This document shows positions 53,888 through 62,606 of a stretch of 64,000 bases of DNA, piece by piece (the first letter of the stretch is position 1; every line of letters begins with the position of its first letter). Both the position numbers and the translations under genes were made by a program. The DNA lies in NCBI RefSeq assembly GCF_030409415.1, contig NZ_JAUFPW010000015.1, forward strand, positions 29,928 through 93,927, given 5' to 3'. This DNA comes from Pedobacter aquatilis. GTDB taxonomy: Bacteria > Bacteroidota > Bacteroidia > Sphingobacteriales > Sphingobacteriaceae. The notes below the pieces were generated by a model. The model searched no databases, was not told the origin of the DNA, and saw nothing but the letters and a program-made list of their open reading frames with translations.

Positions 53888-54544
53888 GTGATGAATGAGA
53901 ATTTAGAAAATAACGACTGGATTGAGGATGCACCAACACTTGCCAAGATGGTTAAGCGTAATCCTTTTTTAGTTCCGAATGGATATTTCGATAATTGTGG
54001 ACAAGACGCTTGGAACCAACTTTTTTTAGATGGTTTAAAACAAAACACCAGTAATAATGCATTTGAAGTTCCGGTAAATTACTTTGAGGAATTAACCGAA
54101 ATTATTGAGACCAGAATTGCGCTGGAAGAGATTAATTTACCAATTAAGTGTTTTGCTGTTCCGGAAAATTACTTTGAAACGCTTCAAAATCGTATAAACG
54201 TTAAAATAGCTGCTGAAGAGACAAAACCAAAAGAAGCAAAGGTTATTCCGTTGTGGAAAAGAGATTTTATTAAATATGCAAGTGCGGCATGTTTTGTATT
54301 AATGGCATCTTTTGGAGTGTATTTTTATCAAAATAACCAAAGCATTGCTACTAGTGCAAATCAGCTTCAATCTGCCGAAATGACAAATGATTTGATGCTT
54401 TATGATATTGATGAAAGTACAATTATTGAGCATGTTGAAGCACAAAATAAATCAATTAAAACAAATGTTTCTGCCTCAGATACAGAAATGGAAAACTACA
54501 TACTGAGTAATTATTCATCAACAGATTTAGCTCAGGAATTATAA
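53888..54544 (+). CDS. Probable membrane anti-sigma-type protein
   Basis: A 218-aa protein with one membrane helix (~128-147, ASAACFVLMASFGVYFYQ), N-terminus predicted inside. The cytosolic part has three copies of a motif F-x-VP-x-(N/G)YF: FLVPNGYFDNC, FEVPVNYFEEL and FAVPENYFETL. The periplasmic tail is short and polar. I know of no exact named family, but the layout and position directly after an ECF sigma gene support an anti-sigma role. The repeated VPxNYF helices could be the sigma-binding elements. No zinc-binding HxxxCxxC pattern is present. It ends 1 bp before the next gene. Confidence 0.65.
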   Translation: MMNENLENNDWIEDAPTLAKMVKRNPFLVPNGYFDNCGQDAWNQLFLDGLKQNTSNNAFEVPVNYFEELTEIIETRIALEEINLPIKCFAVPENYFETLQNRINVKIAAEETKPKEAKVIPLWKRDFIKYASAACFVLMASFGVYFYQNNQSIATSANQLQSAEMTNDLMLYDIDESTIIEHVEAQNKSIKTNVSASDTEMENYILSNYSSTDLAQEL

Positions 54545-54545
54545 T

Positions 54546-54992
54546 ATGAATACTAAAATGAAGAATTTATTTTTTGTCGCCTTTATGTTAATGTTACCAT
54601 CAATATTGTTGGCGCAAAGACCAAAAGGAGAAGAAATAGAATCGCTGAAGATTGCCTTTTTTACTAAAAAGTTAGATTTATCTGCTGATGAAGCAAAGGT
54701 TTTTTGGCCAATTTACAATGATATGCAAGCGGAGCAAAATTCGCTTAGAAAAGAACGTTTTCAAAAAATGATTTCTTTTAGAAAGGTTGATGAAATTGAC
54801 AACTTAAGTGATGCGCAAGTTCAAAGTTTAATTACCAGCGAATTCGATTTTCGCCAAAGGGATTTAAACTTAGAGAAAAAGTACTACTATAAATTAAAAT
54901 CTGCTCTGCCAATTAAAACAGTTGGCAAGTATTATAGAGCACAGGAAGCCTTTAAGCGAGAGTTACTAAATAGATTTAGAGATAAACAGTAA
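54546..54992 (+). CDS. Secreted ECF-module sensor-like protein
   Basis: A 148-aa secreted helical protein: signal peptide to about 23 (SILLAQ), then a charged helical domain with KLDLSADEAKVFWPIYNDMQ, FDFRQRDLNLEKKYYYKLKS and VGKYYRAQEAFKREL. The pattern of LT/SxxEAxxFWPxY plus long charged helices is typical of small periplasmic proteins that follow ECF sigma genes in Flavobacteria and relatives; it recalls Spy/CpxP-like proteins. It could sense envelope stress for the preceding membrane protein. A terminator shared with the convergent receptor gene follows at once. Confidence 0.75.
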   Translation: MNTKMKNLFFVAFMLMLPSILLAQRPKGEEIESLKIAFFTKKLDLSADEAKVFWPIYNDMQAEQNSLRKERFQKMISFRKVDEIDNLSDAQVQSLITSEFDFRQRDLNLEKKYYYKLKSALPIKTVGKYYRAQEAFKRELLNRFRDKQ

Positions 54993-54993
54993 T

Positions 54994-55026
54994 AAAAAAG
55001 ACCTTGCCGAACGCAAGGTCTTTTTT
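54994..55026. terminator. Bidirectional terminator
   Basis: A perfect 14-bp stem, AAAAAAGACCTTGC / GCAAGGTCTTTTTT, with a 5-nt loop (CGAAC). It ends both the plus-strand sigma operon and the minus-strand receptor operon. Confidence 0.92.
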
Positions 55027-55035
55027 ATTAGTGAA

Positions 55036-57665
55036 CTATTTTATCGACATGGATACATTTAGCATTACATATCTGCCAAGTACTGTTGAAGCATATCTGG
55101 ATGAAGAAATTTCATTGATATTTGCACTGGTAAATGCCTTTAAATTTGCCAAGTTTTTTCCTTGCAAACTATACTTAAAATTTCCTTTTAATGGATTGTA
55201 TTGGAGTTCGGTATCTATTAAATTAAAACTTTGATTATTCATCCGATACAAGCTATAACAAGCTGTATTAAAAATTCGACGGTTTATTTTATATCTATAT
55301 TCCAAATAATTTTTATACATATTGTTTTGAGCGACTAAGTTTCCTTCGCTAAGTGTCTTGCTAAAGAGAAATTCTGTACCTATACCAAAGTTTACAGGCA
55401 AATCAAATCCAGTATTAATCTTAAAACTTACCGCTTGATTAATCGCTTTATATTTTTTGGCTCCACCGCTAACATTAGCATAATAATTTGTTATCGATGG
55501 AGCGTAAGTTGCAGTAACATTTAAACTAAAAATGGGAAAAAACTTTTTGGCATTCACATTTCCTCCATATGCAGCAATGCCTTTGTAGGGTTGCTTTTCG
55601 GAATAATTAAGGTTGTTATTAAAAAAATTGGTATATAGAAAGCCATACTTGCTATAACTTCCGTTTAACCCAACATTCAAATTAAAAAAGCTATTCGCAA
55701 AATCATTAAAGCCATAATTTATTAAAGCAGAATGGGCATTATAATTATAAAAATTTGTTAATCCGCTATTGAAATTTCTAATACCCGTAAGTATATAGTT
55801 TTCATAATATTCAATGGGTTGCGGATTGTTGTTTCTATATCCGTAAGAAAAAGATAAATTTTGAGTTTGATTAAATTTATAGGCCAATGCAAACATTGGC
55901 TCTAAAATTATATATGTACTATCCTTACCCAAATTTTGCAACAATTGTAAAGTAGATTTTAATTGTGCGGTAACTTTTATGGTTCGATTATCATAAACAT
56001 ATTTTGTGCTGAAGTATGTCTGATTGATACTAAATAAACTGCTATTAACATAGTTTCTACCAACTGAATTACCATTTTGATTAAGCAGGTTTGTGTTTAG
56101 TTTTAACCTGTTTATTTCATTGCCAAAATTGAAATACAAAAACTGGTGTTGTACCGTTTAAGCGCTTCTGCATCTAATTTAAGTTTAAAGTTTAAGTTAT
56201 TAACTTCTTGAAATAGCTTATTTGAATTATTGAAAATCGATATGGTGTAATACAAATTTGAGCTTACATTATAATTCTGGTTTACATTATCGGCCAAAAT
56301 TTTTGCAGAAAATAAATAAGCAGTACGTTTATTTTGTTTTACTGTATATTTCAAGAATCCGTTAAAAGTTTTATCAGCATCATATTGATATTGTAAAACA
56401 CTATCCCCAACAATATTATTAAATGTAGAAAACGCAGTGCTATTAAAGTATTTTGGTTCTTGCCTGTAAGAAAATTTTGATGTTAAACGAGCATTACTTT
56501 TTACCAAATAGTCTGCATTAAAATCTGTCTTTAACGTATTTACTAAACTATTTCTGCTATCGTTAGTTGCTAACGAAACTTCGTTAGTACTAAAAAATAC
56601 ATTTTGCTGGGCAGTTTCTCCAAACAATTTATTTCGGGAGTAAAATAGCGCATAACTAATTTTAAATTTATCACTCAGCCGAGTTATGGCATTTAAACTT
56701 CCTTGTGTTGTATGGCTTATCGCATTAAGTTTATCATCAAATGGATTAGCAGCATTAACATCATTTCTTATAATTTTATTATTGCCAGTAAAGGCTCGGT
56801 TTTCATCAACCAAATCTAAAAGGTTTGCTGTTGATTGATTACTTATGTTGTTATGATTTGCAAAAGCAAAAGCCTTGGTTTTGTTAATAAATGAAATAAG
56901 ATTTGTAGAAATTTGCCGCCTATCAATTGTGCCTAAACCTGCATCTATACTACCCAAAACCTTTTTCGCTTTCTTATCTTTAATTTTTAAATTTAGTACT
57001 ATATCGTCACTATTGATAATACCTTTTAGCAAGTCATCTTCCACGTAATGCTCCAACGCTTGTACTTCTTCAACAAATTCGGGCTTTAAATTTTTGGTTA
57101 TTGCCTTATAACCTTCGCCAGTTAAATCATCACCTTCCAATAAAACTTTACTAATCTTTTTGTCTTTGAAAAATATCGTTCCGTCTTTGTTTACTTCCAT
57201 ACCCGGCATTTTCTTGATAACACTTTCCAGATTTCTATCATCAGGGCTGGTAAATTGTTTAACGTTGTATTTCGTGGTATCGTTATCAACTGTGACTGCA
57301 GGTGGTGCCTTTATATATATTTCATCAAGCTGCTTTTTATCTTCCTGTAAATTGAAATCGTGGCTAAAGGTTTTATCAACCAAAAGTGTTCTGCTTAAAA
57401 TCAAAGTATCTCTTTTATAACCAATGTACGAAGCGATAAGTATAAATTTTTCAGACGAACTAAGGCTGCCAGAAAGCTGATAAGCGCCATTCTCATCGGC
57501 AAAGCTGTAGAGTATTACTTCTTCATCGGTAAAAGATTTTAACTGTAGAGATGCCGAAGAAAGTTGCTGACTACCCGATTTTACAAAACCACTGATTTTG
57601 GTAGTTTGCGCAACACTATTTAAAGTGAAAAGACAGATAAAACAAGAAAGTGCACTTTTAAGCAT
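55036..57665 (-). pseudogene. Outer-membrane receptor with carboxypeptidase-regulatory domain, interrupted by a frameshift
   Basis: One gene of about 876 codons appears as two frames: 56112-57665 (517 aa, N-terminal) and 55036-56139 (367 aa, C-terminal). Joining them needs one extra T in the minus-strand run GTTTTTG (A5 at 56138-56142). The N-terminal part has a signal peptide (SVAQ, ~19), a CarboxypepD_reg-like domain (ISGFVKSGSQQLSSASLQLK) and a plug-like domain (~130-220), then barrel strands; the C-terminal frame ends in a barrel strand YVMLNVSMSIK. It is TonB-receptor-like but no TonB box was identified. It overlaps the preceding GLPGLI gene by one base. It may be truly broken, phase-variable or a sequencing error; both halves show normal codon use. 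Confidence 0.8.
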
Positions 57666-58423
57666 TAAAATTTTTCTTGTTTTTCGGGCAAAGTAATTGT
57701 AACTGTTCCGCTACCGCCAGTAGGGTATGTTTGAACAACATTGCTCATTTTGGCAAAATCAGCTACTTTCTTGTTGTAAATAGCAATAAATTCTGAATGG
57801 AGCAAAGGTTTATCATCCTTATAATCTTTAGGCACATTTAAAATATCTTTATCAACCTTTTCTTTTAAATCAATTCCTGTTAATTCGTAAACAAATTTTT
57901 CCTGTTTATCACTTACTTTTATAATTAAACCTGGCAAGCCGCCAAATTTCCATGGACCTAAAGGTAAAGCAATACCTTCGGCAAACCATGCAGTATAAAC
58001 TCTACCTCGAAAATTAACTGTTGCTTTGGCGCAATTATAGCCAAGAATATTTTTATGTTCAGAAGTAATTTTCCATTTGAAATTATTTAATGTATCTGAA
58101 ATAAGGTATAACTTAGACATTATATTTTCACTAAGCAATAGAACCTTTTTATTTCTATCCTTGTAGATAAATGAACGCTTTTTAGCTTTAATTACTGCAA
58201 CCTCTTGGTATTCTGTTTCAGATATTTTTGATGAAGATCGCTCAACATTTTTTGGCACACCAAATTCTATAGATTTAGTGCCTTTGAAATAGATAACCAT
58301 ATTTACTTCATTAGAACCAATAGAGTTTCTAGTATTCAATTTGTAATTTAATACCCCCTCCATTTGTGCAAAACAAGGAAATATTAGAAAAAGCAATAAA
58401 TAGGTAGTAAGAATATTTTTCAT
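57665..58423 (-). CDS. GLPGLI-family protein (copy 1)
   Basis: A 252-aa secreted protein of the GLPGLI family (TIGR01200), named for the motif seen here in GPWKFGGLPGLIIKV. The signal peptide is ~1-19 (IFPCFAQ). The beta-rich body includes WKITSEHKNILGYNCAKATV and FRGRVYTAWFAEGIALPLGP. The Cys in YNCAKA is shared with copy 2. The function of the family is unknown; members often accompany outer-membrane receptors with carboxypeptidase-regulatory domains, as here. Its stop codon shares a base with the receptor ATG, indicating coupled translation, and its ATG directly follows copy 2's stop. Confidence 0.93.
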   Translation of the reverse strand: MKNILTTYLLLFLIFPCFAQMEGVLNYKLNTRNSIGSNEVNMVIYFKGTKSIEFGVPKNVERSSSKISETEYQEVAVIKAKKRSFIYKDRNKKVLLLSENIMSKLYLISDTLNNFKWKITSEHKNILGYNCAKATVNFRGRVYTAWFAEGIALPLGPWKFGGLPGLIIKVSDKQEKFVYELTGIDLKEKVDKDILNVPKDYKDDKPLLHSEFIAIYNKKVADFAKMSNVVQTYPTGGSGTVTITLPEKQEKF

Positions 58424-59176
58424 TTAGAATTTTTCCATTTCTTCAGCTTGATATATTGTAACAGAACCGGAACTACCATCTGCGCTAGTTTGGGTTACCT
58501 TTGATAATTTTAGGAAATCCAATGCCTTTTTCTTTGAACGTAAAACATATTCACTATATGAAATCACTTTATCTTTTTCATATGCTTTGGGAACTGATAT
58601 AATGCTTTCATCGTATTTAGATTTAATATCGATACCACTCAAGATATAAGTAAATATTCCTTGTTCATCGTTGACTTTAATAATTAAACCCGGCAAATCA
58701 CAAAATTTCCAAGGCCCATTACGAATTGATATTTCATCAGTGTACCAGGCAGTATAAGTTCTACCTCTAAATTTCGCTACGGCTTTTGTACAACTGTAAT
58801 TCAAAACCTTACCCCTTTCCTTAGTTATTTTCCATTTAAAATTTGGGATACTGTCAGAAGCCAAGTAAGGCTTAAAACCAACTATTCCATCAAAAAAAAT
58901 ATTCCTTCTAGAAAAATTTTTATAAATAAAAGACGGTTTTATATTACTCGCAATTGTATAATCATGATTTTCTTCTCTTTTAAACTTCATCTCTTCCAAA
59001 GTTTTCTTAAAAGGAAATTCGATAGATGATTTTCCATTAAAATAGATAATCGATTCAGATTCTCTTAACCCTATTTTCTTATCATTTTTAATAATTTTAT
59101 ATGTTAGTTTCCCTTTAATTTGAGCTTGTAAATTAAAATTGAAAAGCGTGATTATTATAATTGTTATAATTTTCAT
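58424..59176 (-). CDS. GLPGLI-family protein (copy 2)
   Basis: A 250-aa secreted GLPGLI protein with signal peptide ~1-18 (FNLQAQ). The signature is GPWKFCDLPGLIIKV, in which the first Gly of GLPGLI is replaced by Asp and a Cys precedes it. FRGRTYTAWYTDEISIRNGP and VLNYSCTKAVAKF align with copy 1. The two copies are clearly paralogous but far diverged, suggesting distinct roles. Its stop is immediately followed by copy 1's ATG. Upstream, a 13-bp hairpin separates it from the small secreted protein gene. Confidence 0.92.
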   Translation of the reverse strand: MKIITIIIITLFNFNLQAQIKGKLTYKIIKNDKKIGLRESESIIYFNGKSSIEFPFKKTLEEMKFKREENHDYTIASNIKPSFIYKNFSRRNIFFDGIVGFKPYLASDSIPNFKWKITKERGKVLNYSCTKAVAKFRGRTYTAWYTDEISIRNGPWKFCDLPGLIIKVNDEQGIFTYILSGIDIKSKYDESIISVPKAYEKDKVISYSEYVLRSKKKALDFLKLSKVTQTSADGSSGSVTIYQAEEMEKF

Positions 59177-59221
59177 TTATATATATTGTTATTCTATCTT
59201 TTTTAACAGCAAATAAAATGT

Positions 59222-59255
59222 TACTGTAGTTAGCAATAACTCTAACTACAGTAAA
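59222..59255 (-). terminator. Intercistronic hairpin (attenuator or mRNA stabiliser)
   Basis: Perfect 13-bp stem TTACTGTAGTTAG / CTAACTACAGTAA with an 8-nt loop, 2 bp after the small gene's stop. The minus strand continues ACATTTTATTTG, a weak U-tract, so termination is probably partial. Confidence 0.65.
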
Positions 59256-59257
59256 AA

Positions 59258-59482
59258 TTAAAAGGCTTCTTCAATTATCTCATTTGCAATATTTTTTGCT
59301 GCTTGCATCGCTTCTGCACATGTGCCTGCGGTAAATTCTGTATAGATTAGATACTCCCTTCCTCCCACGAAATGATGACGATAATAATGAGCTGTGCATT
59401 GAAATTTTACAATTTCTTCAGTTTTACTAAACGCACCAAAACTCGCAAAGCACATCATTCCAATAAATAATAATTTTTTCAT
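59258..59482 (-). CDS. Small secreted two-cysteine protein, 74 aa
   Basis: The signal peptide is residues 1-19 (SFGAFS|K). The mature ~55 residues contain two cysteines (VKFQCTAHYY and AGTCAEAM), able to form a disulfide, a His/Tyr-rich stretch (AHYYRHHF), a Gly-Gly turn and an acidic helical C-terminus (NIANEIIEEAF). I do not recognise the family. It heads the GLPGLI-receptor gene run, separated by a strong hairpin that would give it more mRNA than the genes after it. It could be the ligand, substrate or product of the module; that is inference from order alone. Confidence 0.7.
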   Translation of the reverse strand: MKKLLFIGMMCFASFGAFSKTEEIVKFQCTAHYYRHHFVGGREYLIYTEFTAGTCAEAMQAAKNIANEIIEEAF

Positions 59483-59572
59483 TGTTTTTTGTTAAAGGTT
59501 TATATTTAATTAATTGCCTCAAACCTCTTTCAAAAAAAACTAAAATAAAACTTTTTGCACCAACAGCATCTC

Positions 59573-59610
59573 CCATGTCATGAACGACACATGCCATGTC
59601 ATGAACGACA
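59573..59610. promoter_or_regulatory. Paired 17-bp direct repeats, candidate LytTR operator
   Basis: CCATGTCATGAACGACA occurs at 59573-59589 and again, identically, at 59594-59610. The start-to-start distance is 21 bp, two helical turns. Each copy holds the imperfect palindrome ATGTC/GACA(T). It lies in the divergent gap between the small secreted protein and the LytTR regulator. Confidence 0.65.
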
Positions 59611-59733
59611 TATTTTGATTTTTAAACTGCCTAATCGAAATATTTATTTTTGATTAAATAATTTTATTTCAATAGTTTTGTTACAATCATTCCTTAGTAG
59701 TTTAATCCAAATTTATGCTCAATTAAGGAAAAT

Positions 59734-60435
59734 ATGTTTACTTGTTATGCTGTAGATGATGAACCATCTGCACTCGAAATTTTAGAAGATTACATCAGTT
59801 TAAAACCAAATTTAACATTACTAAAAACCTTTGCTAATCCGTTATCCGCACTTGGTTACATTAATAAAGCAGAAGCCGTAGATATAATTTTTCTAGACAT
59901 AGATATGCCGGAAATGAGTGGATTAGAACTGGCAAAACTAATTGGACATAAAGCAAAAAGAATTGTATTTGTAACTGCCCATAAAAATTACGCTTATGAT
60001 TCTATTGAGCTAGAAGCCGCATTTTTGCTAAAGCCCGTATCTTACAAGAAATTCGATAATTTGGTTACGAAAGTTTTAGAGCAACCTTCTATTACACCAA
60101 AAACAGAGTCATTTTTAATTAAACAGCCAGGCAATAGAGCAAAGAAATTTAATATAAAATTTAACGAGGTTATTTTTATTGAAAGTCAGGTGCGCCATAC
60201 AAAAATTCAAACTATAGATAATCAAATTTTAAGCGACCAAAGTTTTGCCAAGCTAAGTAAACTGTTTACCGATGAAAACTTTATTAAAGTACACCGTTCT
60301 TTTATTGTATCGAAAACATTTATAAAAATTTTAGGAAATGCAGAAATATTAATGGTTAATAATATTAAAATACCCATTGGTAGAAATTACAGAAATAGAT
60401 TTGTTAAGGTTGCATCAAAAAACAACGAAGCTTAA
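59734..60435 (+). CDS. LytTR-family response regulator
   Basis: A 233-aa response regulator. The receiver domain (1-120) has D8/D9, phosphoacceptor D55 in FLDIDMPEMSGLEL and Lys in FLLKPVSYKKF. The LytTR DNA-binding domain (~133-228) includes NEVIFIESQVRHTKIQT and FIKVHRSFIVSKTFI. These regulators bind paired direct repeats, and such a pair is in its own upstream region at 59573-59610. No sensor kinase of the usual LytS/YehU type is adjacent; the next kinase (62607) is of the OmpR-partner type. It is divergent from the GLPGLI operon and probably controls it and/or itself. Confidence 0.93.
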   Translation: MFTCYAVDDEPSALEILEDYISLKPNLTLLKTFANPLSALGYINKAEAVDIIFLDIDMPEMSGLELAKLIGHKAKRIVFVTAHKNYAYDSIELEAAFLLKPVSYKKFDNLVTKVLEQPSITPKTESFLIKQPGNRAKKFNIKFNEVIFIESQVRHTKIQTIDNQILSDQSFAKLSKLFTDENFIKVHRSFIVSKTFIKILGNAEILMVNNIKIPIGRNYRNRFVKVASKNNEA

Positions 60436-60468
60436 ACAGCTATTCACATCATTTGCGTAATTTGCGCA

Positions 60469-61692
60469 ATGCTTACACAACGACAGTTGTTTTTACAACA
60501 TAATGCACAAACCTCTCCAGAACCTATAATGCTCGAATTTGTAAGGGCCAAAGGTGTTTATATTTATGATTCTGCTGATAAAAAACATTTAGACCTGATT
60601 GCCGGTATCGGTGTAAGTAATGTTGGCCATTGCCACCCGATAGTGGTTAAAGCCATACAAGAGCAGGCCGAAACTTATATGCATTTAATGGTTTACGGTG
60701 AATATGTACAAACGCCACAGGTTAACTTTGCTAAGGCACTTGCAGATATCTTACCAGAAAGCCTAAGCTGCACTTATTTTCTAAATTCTGGAACGGAGGC
60801 TGTTGAAGGTGCAATGAAATTAGCCAAGCGTTATACCGGTAGAAAAGGCTTCATTGCTTGTAAAAATGCTTACCATGGTAGTACACAGGGTGCGGAGAGT
60901 TTAATGGAAAGCGATTTTTATTCATCTGGTTATGGTCCGTTTTTACCAAATGTTAGCTTTATTGAGCATAATAAGCTGAGTGATTTAGATAAAATTACTG
61001 AAGATATTGCAGCAATTTTTATAGAACCAATACAAGGCGAAGCTGGAATTAGAGTTGCTGATTTAGCTTATATGCAAGCTTTAAGAACCAAATGTACAGA
61101 AACCGGAACACTTTTAATTTTTGATGAGATACAATCGGGCTTTGGCAGAAGTGGAAAAATGTTTGCCTTTGAGCATTACAATGTTGTTCCCGATGTTTTA
61201 CTTTTAGCAAAAGGCATTGGCGGCGGAATGCCAATCGGTGCTTTTATTAGTTCGCTTGAAATTATGTCGGTGCTTTCGCACTCCCCTATTCTCGGCCATA
61301 TGACCACTTTTGGCGGTCACCCTGTATGTTGTGCCGCAGGTTTGGCCACTTTGCGTACCTTAGTTGATAACAATATTGTTGATGAAGTTGAAGAAAAAGG
61401 ATTACTTTTTAGAAACTTATTGGTTCATCCGGCAATTAAAGAAATCAGAGGCAAGGGCTTAATGCTTGCGATGGAGTTTGAAAGCTTTGAAATCAATAAA
61501 AAAATAATTGATGCTTGTATTCTGGATGGCGTATTATCAGATTGGTTTTTGCATTGCAGTAATTCTATGCGTATTGCTCCTCCATTAATTATATCAAAAG
61601 AAGAAATTGAAGAAGCTTGCAGTATTATTTTAAAAAATATTAGTTTAGTTGTGGGTGAAAGCGGAAAGCTTAAAGTTAAAAATGGAAGATGA
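60469..61692 (+). CDS. Class III PLP-dependent aminotransferase
   Basis: A 407-aa aminotransferase of the acetylornithine/ornithine/4-aminobutyrate group. The PLP lysine is K248 in LLLAKGIGGGMP, with D219-E220 in IFDEIQSGFGRSG and the phosphate site NSGTEAVEGAMK (106-117). YHGSTQGA is typical. The substrate is not clear; no arg genes are adjacent. The last dozen residues (GESGKLKVKNGR) are encoded by an AAAGCTTAAAGTTAAAAATG-type sequence like the AGTT repeats in gaps of this window, so the original gene end may lie earlier. It lies 33 bp after the LytTR gene and 44 bp before the OmpR-type regulator. Confidence 0.9.
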   Translation: MLTQRQLFLQHNAQTSPEPIMLEFVRAKGVYIYDSADKKHLDLIAGIGVSNVGHCHPIVVKAIQEQAETYMHLMVYGEYVQTPQVNFAKALADILPESLSCTYFLNSGTEAVEGAMKLAKRYTGRKGFIACKNAYHGSTQGAESLMESDFYSSGYGPFLPNVSFIEHNKLSDLDKITEDIAAIFIEPIQGEAGIRVADLAYMQALRTKCTETGTLLIFDEIQSGFGRSGKMFAFEHYNVVPDVLLLAKGIGGGMPIGAFISSLEIMSVLSHSPILGHMTTFGGHPVCCAAGLATLRTLVDNNIVDEVEEKGLLFRNLLVHPAIKEIRGKGLMLAMEFESFEINKKIIDACILDGVLSDWFLHCSNSMRIAPPLIISKEEIEEACSIILKNISLVVGESGKLKVKNGR

Positions 61693-61736
61693 AAAACGCC
61701 ATATCTTTATACTTGATACTAAATACTTGATTTAAA

Positions 61737-62414
61737 ATGAACGTACTAATTGTTGAAGATGAGAAAAGCCTGGCGCTAGAAATGAACGAATTTCTAAGCA
61801 AAGAAGGCTTTATTATTGAGCATGCCTGGAAAAAGGCATCGGCAGAAGAAAAGATTTTTGTAAACAGTTATGATTTTATTTTACTCGATTTAGGTTTACC
61901 AGATGGTGATGGATTTGAAGTGTTGAAGCAGCTTAAATTGCTTAAAGATAGAGATGATGCTGTAATTATTTTAACAGCCAGAAGTGCGGTTGACGACAGA
62001 ATTAAAGGTTTGGACGAAGGTGCAGATGATTATTTACCGAAACCATTTTCATTAAACGAGTTATTGGCCAGAATGCATGCCATCATCAGGAGAAAACATA
62101 AACTGGAGAAAAATGAAGTAAACATTCATGGTTTTGCATTTAACATCCAAAATAGAACGGTATCGTATGGTGAAGAACGATTAAACCTGACAAAAAAAGA
62201 GTTTGAAATTTTTAATTATCTGGTACTGAATAAAAATCGTGTAGTTTCCAGAATGAGTTTAACCGAACATGTTTGGGGCGATATTTTAGAAGTAAACTCA
62301 GATTCCAATTTTGTTGATGTGCATGTTAAAAACCTTCGAAAAAAACTGGCAGCTGTAAATCCAATCGATTGGTTTGAAACGGTTAGAAGCATTGGTTACA
62401 GGATAAATTGTTAG
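61737..62414 (+). CDS. OmpR-family response regulator
   Basis: A 225-aa two-component regulator. The receiver has E7/D8, phosphoacceptor D51 in FILLDLGLPDGDG, Thr in IILTARSA and K in DDYLPKPFSL. The C-terminal winged helix (~130-225) contains LTKKEFEIFNYLVLNKNRVV and FVDVHVKNLRKKL. The cognate kinase is the next gene, 192 bp downstream across a repeated segment. The targets are unknown. Confidence 0.94.
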   Translation: MNVLIVEDEKSLALEMNEFLSKEGFIIEHAWKKASAEEKIFVNSYDFILLDLGLPDGDGFEVLKQLKLLKDRDDAVIILTARSAVDDRIKGLDEGADDYLPKPFSLNELLARMHAIIRRKHKLEKNEVNIHGFAFNIQNRTVSYGEERLNLTKKEFEIFNYLVLNKNRVVSRMSLTEHVWGDILEVNSDSNFVDVHVKNLRKKLAAVNPIDWFETVRSIGYRINC

Positions 62415-62516
62415 TTAATCCGAAGTGAGAAGACCGTAGTCGGAGCCTCTGCCTAAGTGGAAACTTGTTTAATCTCAAAATCTATGTAATTAATTAGTAA
62501 ATGCATAAAATCCCAT

Positions 62517-62604
62517 TATCCATATTACATCTAACACTATCCATCACCTTTTAAGTTAATTTTTGCTGGTATTTATCCATATTACATCTAACATCATCCA
62601 TCAC
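62517..62604 (+). repeat. 31-bp direct repeat upstream of the histidine kinase gene
   Basis: TATCCATATTACATCTAACA and the following bases to CCATCAC occur at 62517-62547 and 62574-62604, differing at about two positions. The second copy ends 2 bp before the kinase ATG. Confidence 0.75.
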
Positions 62605-62606
62605 TA

